Shown here: positions 1-6,073 of the stretch, in pieces
Numbering within the stretch: the first letter of the stretch is position 1
Layout of the letters: every line of letters starts with the position of its first letter
From: Candidatus Altarchaeales archaeon
GTDB taxonomy: Archaea; Altiarchaeota; Altiarchaeia; IMC4; QMZM01
Direction of reading: 5' to 3'
Length of the DNA stretch: 6,073 bases
Assembly (NCBI GenBank): GCA_003663045.1
Contig: QMZG01000071.1
Span: 1 to 6,073, forward strand
Made by a program: the position numbers and the translations under genes
Notes under the pieces: model-generated
What the model saw: only the letters and a program-made list of their open reading frames with translations
Databases searched by the model: none
Told to the model about the DNA's origin: nothing

Positions 1-312
1 CAATGTTAATACGCTGGAAAACAATCCTAAAAAATGAGCTGCAGATACAAAGTTGAATCCAAGGAATCCGAAAAAACTCAATAAAATTATCCATAAGAAA
101 TCAGAATATCCTTCAACTCTTTCGCCAATGTTATAAACCAATCCACTTCCTTCAACAAAGTGGCGTGCATATCTTATACCTATATAAGCATCATCTACAG
201 TGAATCTAAATCTCAAACTATTGTAAATTGATAATCCAACAAGCAATAGAAAGACAGTATAGATTAAAAAATCAATAATAGATATTTTATTAAGTATCTT
301 TTTATTGAACAT
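1..312 (-). CDS. GT-C membrane glycosyltransferase, AftB/PMT-like (N-terminal part, cut by window edge)
   Basis: An open frame runs from ATG at 312 off the left edge, giving 104 residues; an in-frame stop at 322-324 fixes the start. Residues 1-9 are basic and 12-30 form a first membrane helix. A loop with a double acidic motif follows (VDDAYIGIRYAR, 39-50), then HFVEGSGLVYNIGERVEGYS at 51-70 and a second hydrophobic stretch from about 72. The order DDA-x-I-x-x-RYA, then EG-x-GLVYN-x-GERVEGY, is characteristic of GT-C glycosyltransferases that use polyprenyl-phosphate sugar donors, such as the arabinosyltransferase AftB. In that fold the acidic pair in the first outer loop is catalytic. The substrate cannot be told. 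It is divergent from the radical SAM operon and is probably a second glycosyltransferase of the same glycan locus. No Shine-Dalgarno site is visible, which fits a leaderless mRNA. The family call is confident; the sugar and acceptor are unknown. Confidence 0.85.
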   Translation of the reverse strand, partial: MFNKKILNKISIIDFLIYTVFLLLVGLSIYNSLRFRFTVDDAYIGIRYARHFVEGSGLVYNIGERVEGYSDFLWIILLSFFGFLGFNFVSAAHFLGLFSSVLTL

Positions 313-327
313 GATATTATTCTATGC

Positions 328-341
328 TTTATAATAAAAAT
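328..341 (-). promoter_or_regulatory. Candidate archaeal TATA box for the left GT-C gene
   Basis: On the minus strand this reads TTTTTATTATAAA, a TATA-like box centred about 23 bases upstream of the ATG at 312. That spacing would put transcription start at or next to the start codon, matching the missing ribosome binding site. The surrounding DNA is very AT-rich, so a chance match is possible, and no convincing purine-rich BRE lies upstream. Confidence 0.4.
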
Positions 342-390
342 ATCAAAATTCTAAATCCCTCATTACAGAACAGAGTCTACTATTTTTATT

Positions 391-439
391 AATTTATTCT
401 AAATTTAGTACATAGTTTTGAGAGAATTTATTAAATTTA
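391..439. repeat. Imperfect direct repeat containing two TAAATTTA palindromes
   Basis: The element AATTTATT-CT-AAATTTA (391-407) recurs as AATTTATT-AAATTTA (425-439), starts 34 bases apart. Each copy contains the perfect 8-bp palindrome TAAATTTA, at 400-407 and 432-439, spaced 32 bases or about three helical turns. This could be a paired operator for a dimeric regulator controlling both divergent genes. The DNA is so AT-rich that chance is a serious alternative. Confidence 0.3.
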
Positions 440-445
440 TAGAGA

Positions 446-562
446 TTGATTTTACAATACATCAAGAATCCAATAGATTTGCTGAGAGATGGAATTCAGG
501 ATATATGTGAGGCAATAGTTTTGAAGGATTATAAAGAAAAAATTTGGTTAAAAGGGGAGTAA
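446..562 (+). other. Short open frame, possible gene relic or small protein (38 aa)
   Basis: From TTG at 446 to TAA at 560-562 the plus strand encodes 38 residues, including YIKNPIDLLRDGIQ, then EAIVLKDYKEKIWLKGE at the C-terminus. The composition is mixed and helix-like, unlike translated AT-rich spacer, and resembles the tail of a longer protein. Upstream in the same frame there are stops at 440-442, 419-421 and 413-415, so any longer gene has decayed. A second frame over the same DNA (409-510) is also open, for 33 codons, which weakens the coding argument. I do not recognise a family, and the TTG has no good ribosome binding site. Confidence 0.25.
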
Positions 563-587
563 GATAAAAGATTTCGTAGTTCTTGAT

Positions 588-599
588 TCTTTAATAAAT
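588..599 (+). promoter_or_regulatory. Candidate archaeal TATA box for the radical SAM operon
   Basis: The string TCTTTAATAAAT is centred about 31 bases before the GTG start at 625. An archaeal transcript starting about 25-27 bases downstream would carry a leader of only a few bases, consistent with the lack of a Shine-Dalgarno site. It lies between the inverted hexamers GATTCT (585-590) and AGAATC (613-618), which could serve as an operator. Confidence 0.35.
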
Positions 600-624
600 G
601 GAATAACGAGATAGAATCTTTACC

Positions 625-1995
625 GTGATTAAATTGAATATTCTACTCCTAAATCCACCTGCTGAGCAGAAGTATGTGAAGGAAAGTCGCTGTCAGCACA
701 GGGCAGCAGTTTTTCAGTCAGTCTACCCTCCGTTGACTCTTGCTTATATCGCTTCTCTTACCAGAAAAGAGAATAATGTTCTTCTTTTGGATGCAATTGG
801 GGATGAACTATCATTTGAAGATGTAAGAAACGGGGTAAAAAATTTTGATCCAGATTTAGTTATTGTTAATACCACTACGCCAACAATTGATAATGATCTG
901 AGGGTAATAGAAGGTCTAAAATCTGTAACAAATGCCAAATTCGCTATATTTGGGGTACATGCTACTCACTTTGCAAATGAATTGATAAAATTCCCACAGG
1001 TTGACATAGTGATTAGGAAGGAACCGGAGATAACTGCCTATGAACTTACAAAGAAGGAATTAAAGGATGTGGATGGTATAGTTTATAAGGAAAATTCTGA
1101 GATAAAGAAAAATCCAGACAGGGAGTTTCTTGATGTTAATGAACTGCCATTCCCCGCATGGGATCTCGTTAATCTGGAAAATTACAGAATGCCAATAATT
1201 GGAGAAAAATATGTTCTCTTAGCCACGGGAAGGGGGTGTCCATATTCCTGTACATTTTGTGTTTCTACGTCCTATTATGGCAAGAGATTCAGATGCAGAA
1301 ATGTGGATTCCGTTATTAATGAAATCGAGTATGTAAAATCTCTGGGAATAAATAATTTCTTTTTCTTTGTAGAGACCTTTACGTTGAATAAGAAATTTGT
1401 CATGGATTTGTGTGGTGAGATTATCAGAAGAGAATTGAACATAAGATGGATTTGTAACAGTAGGGTAGATACGGTAGATCGGGAAATGCTAAACGCTATG
1501 AAAAAGGCTGGATGCTGGCTTATTTCATTTGGAATTGAAAGCGGTGACCAGCAGATCTTAGACAACGTGAAAAAGGGGATAAAATTGGAACAGTCTCAAA
1601 AAGCGGTGGAGATGGCAAAAAAATCCGGGATTGCTACCATAGGTCATTTTATCTTCGGGCTTCCGGGAGAGAGTAGAGAAACGATTGAAAAAACATTAAA
1701 ATTATCGAAGAAGCTGCCATTGAATTTTGCCGAATTTTATATTGCAACGCCGTTTCCCGGATGTGAATTATTCAATGATATAAAAATTAAAAATTATGAA
1801 GAGATTAATTGGTCTGAGTATGAATATTCTCATAACGTTCTTATGAAAGATCTAAATCTGGAAAATGTAAGAAATAAGGCATACAGGGGATTCTATTTGC
1901 GTCCAAGTCTTATTTTAAGAGACCTCCAACTTTTTGGTTTGAGATATCTACCGAATCTTGTTTTGGGTGGTATCAAATTTTTAAGTACAATCTAA
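625..1995 (+). CDS. Cobalamin (B12)-binding radical SAM enzyme
   Basis: This 456-residue protein has the two-part layout of class B (cobalamin-dependent) radical SAM enzymes. Residues 1-145 form a Rossmann-like B12-binding domain: ILLLNPP at the N-terminus (6-12), the strand LVIVNTTTP (78-86), and FGVHATHF (109-116), which corresponds to the family's GGPH-type loop. The radical SAM barrel begins near 195 with GRGCPYSCTFC (202-212). C205, C209 and C212 form the CxxxCxxC site for the 4Fe-4S cluster that cleaves SAM; FGIESGDQQIL (302-312) and HFIFGLPGES (341-350) are later barrel motifs. The basic tail near RGFYLRPS (421-428) is common in these proteins. Translation starts at GTG 625, the first usable codon after a stop at 604-606. 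Family members methylate unactivated carbons or phosphorus or act on lipids and tetrapyrroles. Here a sugar or lipid-linked glycan is likeliest from the neighbours, but a membrane-lipid substrate is not excluded. It is first gene of the operon. Confidence 0.9.
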   Translation: MIKLNILLLNPPAEQKYVKESRCQHRAAVFQSVYPPLTLAYIASLTRKENNVLLLDAIGDELSFEDVRNGVKNFDPDLVIVNTTTPTIDNDLRVIEGLKSVTNAKFAIFGVHATHFANELIKFPQVDIVIRKEPEITAYELTKKELKDVDGIVYKENSEIKKNPDREFLDVNELPFPAWDLVNLENYRMPIIGEKYVLLATGRGCPYSCTFCVSTSYYGKRFRCRNVDSVINEIEYVKSLGINNFFFFVETFTLNKKFVMDLCGEIIRRELNIRWICNSRVDTVDREMLNAMKKAGCWLISFGIESGDQQILDNVKKGIKLEQSQKAVEMAKKSGIATIGHFIFGLPGESRETIEKTLKLSKKLPLNFAEFYIATPFPGCELFNDIKIKNYEEINWSEYEYSHNVLMKDLNLENVRNKAYRGFYLRPSLILRDLQLFGLRYLPNLVLGGIKFLSTI

Positions 1996-2017
1996 TAAAG
2001 ATAATCTACTTCTTAAA

Positions 2018-3706
2018 ATGTATGTTCTGGGGATCTGGGACGGGCATGATGCCGGTGCATGTATCGTAGAGGGGAGTGAGATAAAGATAGCTGTAAATGA
2101 GGAGAGATTTACTAAGAGAAAGCTGGATGTTGGATTTCCGAAGAATTCTGTCGGGGTTTGTCTCGATTTTTTGGATCTAAAACCTGCCGATATAACAAAG
2201 GTTGCCGTGACCACAACCGATTTTGCAAAGACCTTGACCAGGGCATTTCCATTTCTCAAGGATAATTACTATCTCTTCAGAAGGAGGAAGATCCCTGAAC
2301 CAATGTTTAGTGAATTCAGAAGGCATTTTAAATATAGAATAACGGAGATAAGGGAGGTTCCATTCTGTAGAATGATAAGTGAGAGATATTTTAGAAAGAA
2401 TCTTAATAGAATTGGTTTCAGAAATTATTCCTTGGAGATGGTCGATCATCATTCTGCACACGCCATATCTGCAGCCATTTGTAGTGGTTTTGAGAGGTGC
2501 CTTTCCATAACCTTAGATGGGGTTGGAGATGCTCTCTCAGGCACCATAAACATATTTGAAAATGGAGATTTGGAGAGGATTTCTTCCATTCCCGCAAGAG
2601 ACTCATTCGGAATATTCTTTGAACAGGTAACTACCCTATTAGGAATGCGAGAGTTGGAAGATGAAGGAAAGGTGATGGCCCTTTCGGATTTTGCCTATCA
2701 GGTTCCAGATGATGAGAATAAGCTGATGGATTTTTTTGAGGTTGATGGCTTACAGGTTAAATGTAGATATTCTACAATTGGAAAATACAAAAGACTGAAA
2801 AAAATACTCTGGAATACACCAAGAGAGCAATTAGCCTATATGGCTCAAAGGACTCTGGAAAAGCATATTTGTCAGTTATTTGAAAATGCAATATCTGAGA
2901 CTGGAATTAAGAATGTGGTATGGTCAGGAGGAGTTGCTTCCAATATAAAGGTTAATCTAAAATTGAGGCTTAATTCCGGTCTAAAAAAATGGTTCGTTTT
3001 CCCACATATGGGTGATGGTGGTTTGGCGGTAGGTTCTGCCCTCTATGTATCTCTAAAGGAAAATGGCTGTAAACCCAAGAGATTGGAGAATGCCTATCTG
3101 GGTAATGAATTTTCAGAGGATGAAATCAAAGAAAAATTAGAGAAATACGGAATGAATTATGAGTATAGAGAGGATATTTCTGAGTATACTGGAGAACTCC
3201 TTTCTAATGGAAAATTTGCTCTATGGTACCAGGGGAGGATGGAGTTTGGTCCAAGGGCATTGGGGAATAGAAGCATTCTTGCCCCAGCTTCTCCAGTAGA
3301 AATTAAGGATAAATTAAATCTGCAGATTAAAAAGAGGTCGTGGTTCCAACCTTTCTGTCCCTCGCTTCTGGAAGAAGAAGCGGAAAAGATATTTTTAGAT
3401 GTAGACGCCCATGATAGATTTATGACCATGGGCTATCTCTCAAAAGAGGAAGTCAGAGATAAGATTATATCGGTAGTTAATGTTGATGGATCTGCAAGAC
3501 CCCAGATGCTGGGGGATGAAAATCCAAGATTCAGAAAACTGATAGAGGAGGTGAGGAAAAATACCGGCTTGGGGATTATCCTAAACACGAGTTTTAATCT
3601 TCATGGCTTCCCAATAGTTAATTCACCAGAAGATGCGATAGAGACGATGTTAAAGACAAAGGCTCCTTACATGGGAATTGGAAATTTTTTTGTGGAATTG
3701 AAATAA
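2018..3706 (+). CDS. Carbamoyltransferase, NodU/CmcH/TobZ family
   Basis: This 562-residue protein is full length for a family that uses carbamoyl phosphate and ATP, via carbamoyl-adenylate, to place a carbamoyl group on a hydroxyl, usually of a sugar. The N-terminal Kae1-like (ASKHA) domain opens with LGIWDGHDAGACIVEG (4-19) and NEERFTKRKLD (27-37). DHHSAHA (143-149) supplies metal ligands H144 and H148, SGGVASN (303-309) is a phosphate-binding turn, and MGDGGLAVGSA (331-341) supplies the probable third ligand D333. The C-terminal YrdC-like domain carries QGRMEFGPRALGNRS (405-419), DGSARPQ (490-496) and NTSFNLHGFPIV (523-534). Two spots depart from the usual form: APAS follows GNRSIL where ADPR is common, and F531 replaces the usual Glu of GEPIV. 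It starts at ATG 2018, 22 bases after the radical SAM stop and without a Shine-Dalgarno site, and ends one base before the glycosyltransferase. A surface-glycan substrate is inferred from context. Confidence 0.93.
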   Translation: MYVLGIWDGHDAGACIVEGSEIKIAVNEERFTKRKLDVGFPKNSVGVCLDFLDLKPADITKVAVTTTDFAKTLTRAFPFLKDNYYLFRRRKIPEPMFSEFRRHFKYRITEIREVPFCRMISERYFRKNLNRIGFRNYSLEMVDHHSAHAISAAICSGFERCLSITLDGVGDALSGTINIFENGDLERISSIPARDSFGIFFEQVTTLLGMRELEDEGKVMALSDFAYQVPDDENKLMDFFEVDGLQVKCRYSTIGKYKRLKKILWNTPREQLAYMAQRTLEKHICQLFENAISETGIKNVVWSGGVASNIKVNLKLRLNSGLKKWFVFPHMGDGGLAVGSALYVSLKENGCKPKRLENAYLGNEFSEDEIKEKLEKYGMNYEYREDISEYTGELLSNGKFALWYQGRMEFGPRALGNRSILAPASPVEIKDKLNLQIKKRSWFQPFCPSLLEEEAEKIFLDVDAHDRFMTMGYLSKEEVRDKIISVVNVDGSARPQMLGDENPRFRKLIEEVRKNTGLGIILNTSFNLHGFPIVNSPEDAIETMLKTKAPYMGIGNFFVELK

Positions 3707-3707
3707 A

Positions 3708-5708
3708 ATGGATGAGATAAAAAAAATTGAAAATATCTTGATAAGAATACTTCCTTCAATTCTCAGTATACTTTTTATATTGATCCTGGGTTACATTGTA
3801 ATGAATCACAAATTGTTTAGCGTAGATGAAAATGAATTAATGACATTAGAACCTATATTCTTTTCTATCGCATTCATTCTGATCCTGATTTCTTTAGTTC
3901 TCGGCTTTAATGAATTTAAAAGATATTTCGGTGGGATAAGAAAGGAAACGTGGATGTTTTTAATCTCGATTGTCATTTTGGGATTCTGTCTCAGGCAGTT
4001 TGTGGTTCCACACACCCATAGAATATTCTTTGATGAGGATCTGTACTCGGGAATAGCAAATTCTATTGCTACAGAGGGTAGGAATATCCTATGCAATTAT
4101 GGCACACCAACAAAGTGTACGGAGGGAATTCTTAACAAAGATCCATCCGGATGGCCATTCTTTCTTAGTATTTTCTATAGGATATTTGGATCCAGCGAAA
4201 GTTTAGCATTTTCTATTTCCACATCAATAGGAACGTTATCTATACTTCTCGTTTTTCTTGTCTCATATTTATTATTTAAAAACAAAGACAAAAGGGATGA
4301 GGAAATCGCATTATTTGCAGCTTTACTATTCGCTCTCACACCAGCACATATCATATGGTCTGGGAGTATTGCTACTGAGGTTCCATTTGCCTTTTTCTCT
4401 CTGATGACAATACTCACCTATTTGTTGTACTTTAAAGGTGGAAAATTTTATTCTCATTTATTAGCTGCGAGTCTTCTTGCTTTCACGGTTCAGATAAGAC
4501 CTGAGGGGGTTATATTTATATTCCCGATAATATTTGCATTTTTGTTATTTGAAAGGGGTTTGTTAAAGAAATTAACAGACTACAGATTCTGGATTCCGTG
4601 GGTTCTGTTCTTTCTTTTGATAACACCACACCTGATACATATGTATATAAAAGGCCAACGGGAGACATGGGGGGCGCCGAATGGAAAAAGGCTTGGCCTG
4701 GAATATATCCCCCATAACCTCTCAGTCAATACAATGTTCTGGTTTACCGGCGATCTACATCCTGTATTTTTCACCATTTTATCTTTAATTGGACTTTTTT
4801 ATCTACTTCCAAAAGGGAGAAAAATATTCCTTTTCAATCTGGTATGGTTTCTGACCTTTTTTACATTATTTGTATTGTTCTATGCAGGGGGTGTAGACAA
4901 TGGAGGTATAGGCTTCCGATTTATTAATATCTACTTCATGCCGGTGGTTATTATTGGGGGTTATGGGGCGTTTGTTCTAGGAAGATTGCTGACAAAATTT
5001 TTCAACGGCGTTTTCAAAGGCATTCTATTTATTTTAAATTGGTTACTAAAATCATTAGAAAACCCTACAATCAATATTTCATATAATTCTTTGAAAATCA
5101 TAAAAAAAATTTTCTCAATTTTTGCATCCCTGATGGTTATTTCCTCAGTTTTTATATCTTTTCTATTCTTTTCAGATATTCCCTATACTCAGTTTACGGA
5201 AGGCATTATTTGGTTGTTTGATCTAAAGCCCGAATCATCACTTTATAAAGAGCTTAAAAAAGCCCCATTCCATCCCCCTATGAAGCCTTATATTATGAAT
5301 ATCAGTAATTCCAAAGTCCTCCTCTCAAAGAATATTCGATTTATCCTTGTTCCGGACAAACAGGCACAGTATGCAAGAGACATGCACGATCTCCTTGTCA
5401 TGCCCAACATGGATTCTATCCCAGAGAATTGTTATGTATTGACCCATAATCCAAGTATATTCCTTGTAGAAGGAAGAAATTCCCTACAGACATGGTTTGG
5501 TCTAGATGATAGAGTAATGAACGATGTATTTGAAAAGACAGACTGTGTCATGTGGTTGGAAGGGGCATGGTGTGCTGTTGACCCAAGATTTAAAAAAGGC
5601 ATCTGCAAGAGCATGCATGATAAGTATAAACTTACAATCTTTGCCAGACATGTAAGAAAGGAAAATCCAAAGCAGGTATTTACAATCTACAGAGTTTACA
5701 GAAAATAA
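3708..5708 (+). CDS. GT-C (ArnT/PMT-type) integral membrane glycosyltransferase
   Basis: This 666-residue protein has about 13 membrane helices and a C-terminal soluble domain. Helices fall near 11-32, 48-67 and 82-100, then 164-190, 198-213, 222-242, 248-260, 265-282, 293-310, 352-367, 372-393, 403-425 and 467-489. RIFFDEDLYSGIANSIA (105-121) lies in the outer loop after the third helix; D109, E110 and D111 match the acidic catalytic motif of polyprenyl-phosphate-sugar-dependent GT-C enzymes. GIGFRFINIYFMPV (400-413) is like the conserved late-helix region of the family. ArnT-like proteins normally place the acidic loop after helix 1, so two N-terminal helices look extra. The tail (about 490-666) is soluble and probably external, with C575, C613, C622 and C633 and the segment CYVLTHNPSIFLVEGRNSL (575-593). 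Loop cysteines C129 and C137 could pair. ATG 3708 follows the carbamoyltransferase stop by one base, suggesting coupled translation. Donor and acceptor are unknown. Confidence 0.85.
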   Translation: MDEIKKIENILIRILPSILSILFILILGYIVMNHKLFSVDENELMTLEPIFFSIAFILILISLVLGFNEFKRYFGGIRKETWMFLISIVILGFCLRQFVVPHTHRIFFDEDLYSGIANSIATEGRNILCNYGTPTKCTEGILNKDPSGWPFFLSIFYRIFGSSESLAFSISTSIGTLSILLVFLVSYLLFKNKDKRDEEIALFAALLFALTPAHIIWSGSIATEVPFAFFSLMTILTYLLYFKGGKFYSHLLAASLLAFTVQIRPEGVIFIFPIIFAFLLFERGLLKKLTDYRFWIPWVLFFLLITPHLIHMYIKGQRETWGAPNGKRLGLEYIPHNLSVNTMFWFTGDLHPVFFTILSLIGLFYLLPKGRKIFLFNLVWFLTFFTLFVLFYAGGVDNGGIGFRFINIYFMPVVIIGGYGAFVLGRLLTKFFNGVFKGILFILNWLLKSLENPTINISYNSLKIIKKIFSIFASLMVISSVFISFLFFSDIPYTQFTEGIIWLFDLKPESSLYKELKKAPFHPPMKPYIMNISNSKVLLSKNIRFILVPDKQAQYARDMHDLLVMPNMDSIPENCYVLTHNPSIFLVEGRNSLQTWFGLDDRVMNDVFEKTDCVMWLEGAWCAVDPRFKKGICKSMHDKYKLTIFARHVRKENPKQVFTIYRVYRK

Positions 5709-5730
5709 AATTTCCTTTATTTTAAACCCC
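5706..5730. terminator. Candidate shared terminator between convergent genes
   Basis: Only 13 bases separate the glycosyltransferase stop from the regulator stop. The plus strand here reads TTTCCTTTATTTT, a T-rich run that suits archaeal intrinsic termination. The minus strand also becomes T-rich just after its stop (ATTTTATTTTC, overlapping the end of the glycosyltransferase). No stem-loop is seen. The placement is suggestive but the signal is weak. Confidence 0.35.
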
Positions 5731-6073
5731 AACAGGAGACGGAACTGCTAGGGGCTTCTTTTTCTTTTCCAGCTCTTCTTTCGCTATCTGTTCAGAGAAA
5801 TATTTTATGATCTTATTGTCCAGTCTTATTAACTCTTGTGCTATGGGATTCCCCAGAGTCAGTATGTAGAGGGTTGCCCTGCCAATCTGCCGTGTTTTAA
5901 CTACAATTCCGCTTTCCATCAGTTTGGGCCAGAAACTATGTATAGTGCTCCATCCAACCCCCGAATTCTCCGCTATCTCAGTAAGAGGGTAATCGAATTC
6001 TCTAAATGGCAGGAGAAAGTCCAACACCCTTATTAACGGATAGTCCCCAAATACTTTTATGAATGAAATAAAG
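5722..6073 (-). CDS. Archaeal winged-helix transcriptional regulator (5' end beyond window)
   Basis: The frame reads from the right edge to TAA at 5722-5724 and shows 116 residues. A GTG at 6027 could be taken as the start, but the frame stays open to the edge. The residues before it (FIKVFGDYPLIR) belong to the conserved N-terminal helix of this family, so the true start lies outside. Visible residues 8-80 form a winged helix: FGDYPLIRVLDFLL, then LTEIAENSGVGWSTIHSFW (30-48) as the helix-turn-helix, and GIVVKTRQIGRATLYIL (55-71) as the wing. A helix around ELIRLDNKIIKYFSEQI probably serves dimerisation. The tail is lysine-rich (EKKKK) and ends in PLAVPSPVGV. Such short proteins are common, mostly uncharacterised archaeal DNA-binding regulators. 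It is convergent with the glycosyltransferase, so a role in controlling this locus is possible but not shown. Confidence 0.8.
   Translation of the reverse strand, partial: FISFIKVFGDYPLIRVLDFLLPFREFDYPLTEIAENSGVGWSTIHSFWPKLMESGIVVKTRQIGRATLYILTLGNPIAQELIRLDNKIIKYFSEQIAKEELEKKKKPLAVPSPVGV

Larger units (their letters stand above)
313..624. other. Divergent intergenic region, 312 bases
   Basis: This region separates the left glycosyltransferase (minus) from the radical SAM operon (plus). It holds a TATA-like box on each side, two copies of the palindrome TAAATTTA at 400-407 and 432-439, and a short protein-like frame ending in TAA at 560-562. It also carries the hexamer GATTCT at 585-590 with its reverse complement at 613-618 around the rightward promoter candidate. 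I see no tRNA, structured RNA or repeat array in it. Confidence 0.7.

Noticed and set aside
554..559. GGGGAG resembling a strong ribosome binding site
   Set aside because: No start codon opening a usable frame follows at suitable distance; the next ATG (598) gives only two codons before a stop. The bases are also the end of the short frame closing at 562.
1275..1565. 96-codon minus-strand open frame inside the radical SAM gene
   Set aside because: It lies antisense to a strongly conserved coding region, shows no recognisable domain, and is explained by codon bias on the opposite strand.
1981..2461. Minus-strand open frames antisense to the carbamoyltransferase start
   Set aside because: They mirror conserved NodU-family sequence on the plus strand and have no motifs or promoter of their own.
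3806..4096. 96-codon minus-strand open frame under the GT-C gene
   Set aside because: It is antisense to the helices and FFDED motif of the glycosyltransferase and its translation resembles no protein family.
5836..6036. 66-codon plus-strand open frame opposite the regulator
   Set aside because: The opposite strand encodes a convincing winged-helix domain; this frame is its shadow.
1..6073. tRNA, rRNA, CRISPR array, insertion sequence or attachment site
   Set aside because: No regularly spaced repeats, cloverleaf-like segments, transposase motifs or terminal inverted repeats were seen on either strand.

Overview
The window looks archaeal, AT-rich and chromosomal. The best evidence is the winged-helix regulator at the right edge, whose sequence style is typical of archaea. 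None of the visible starts has a clear Shine-Dalgarno site, and both promoter candidates are TATA-like boxes placed about 23-31 bases upstream of the start codon, as expected for leaderless or nearly leaderless archaeal mRNAs. I cannot name a lineage with confidence.

Layout: (1) positions 1-312, minus strand: the N-terminal 104 residues of a GT-C membrane glycosyltransferase (AftB/PMT-like), running off the left edge. (2) 313-624: a 312-base divergent intergenic region with a TATA-like box for each direction, two identical 8-bp palindromes, and a 38-codon protein-like open frame that may be a relic. (3) 625-5708, plus strand: a tight three-gene unit consisting of a cobalamin-binding radical SAM enzyme, a NodU/CmcH/TobZ-type carbamoyltransferase 22 bases later, and a large GT-C glycosyltransferase 1 base after that. 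(4) 5722-6073, minus strand: the C-terminal 116 residues of an archaeal winged-helix regulator, convergent with the glycosyltransferase across only 13 bases; its start lies beyond the right edge.

My reading is that this is part of a surface-glycan locus. The carbamoyltransferase would cap a hydroxyl with a carbamoyl group. The radical SAM enzyme would make a carbon-centred change (for example C-methylation) on the same sugar or lipid-linked glycan. The GT-C enzymes would transfer sugars from a polyprenyl-phosphate donor on the outer face of the membrane. The enzyme classes are well supported by motifs; the shared substrate and the pathway are inference. No RNA gene, CRISPR array, insertion sequence or origin was seen.
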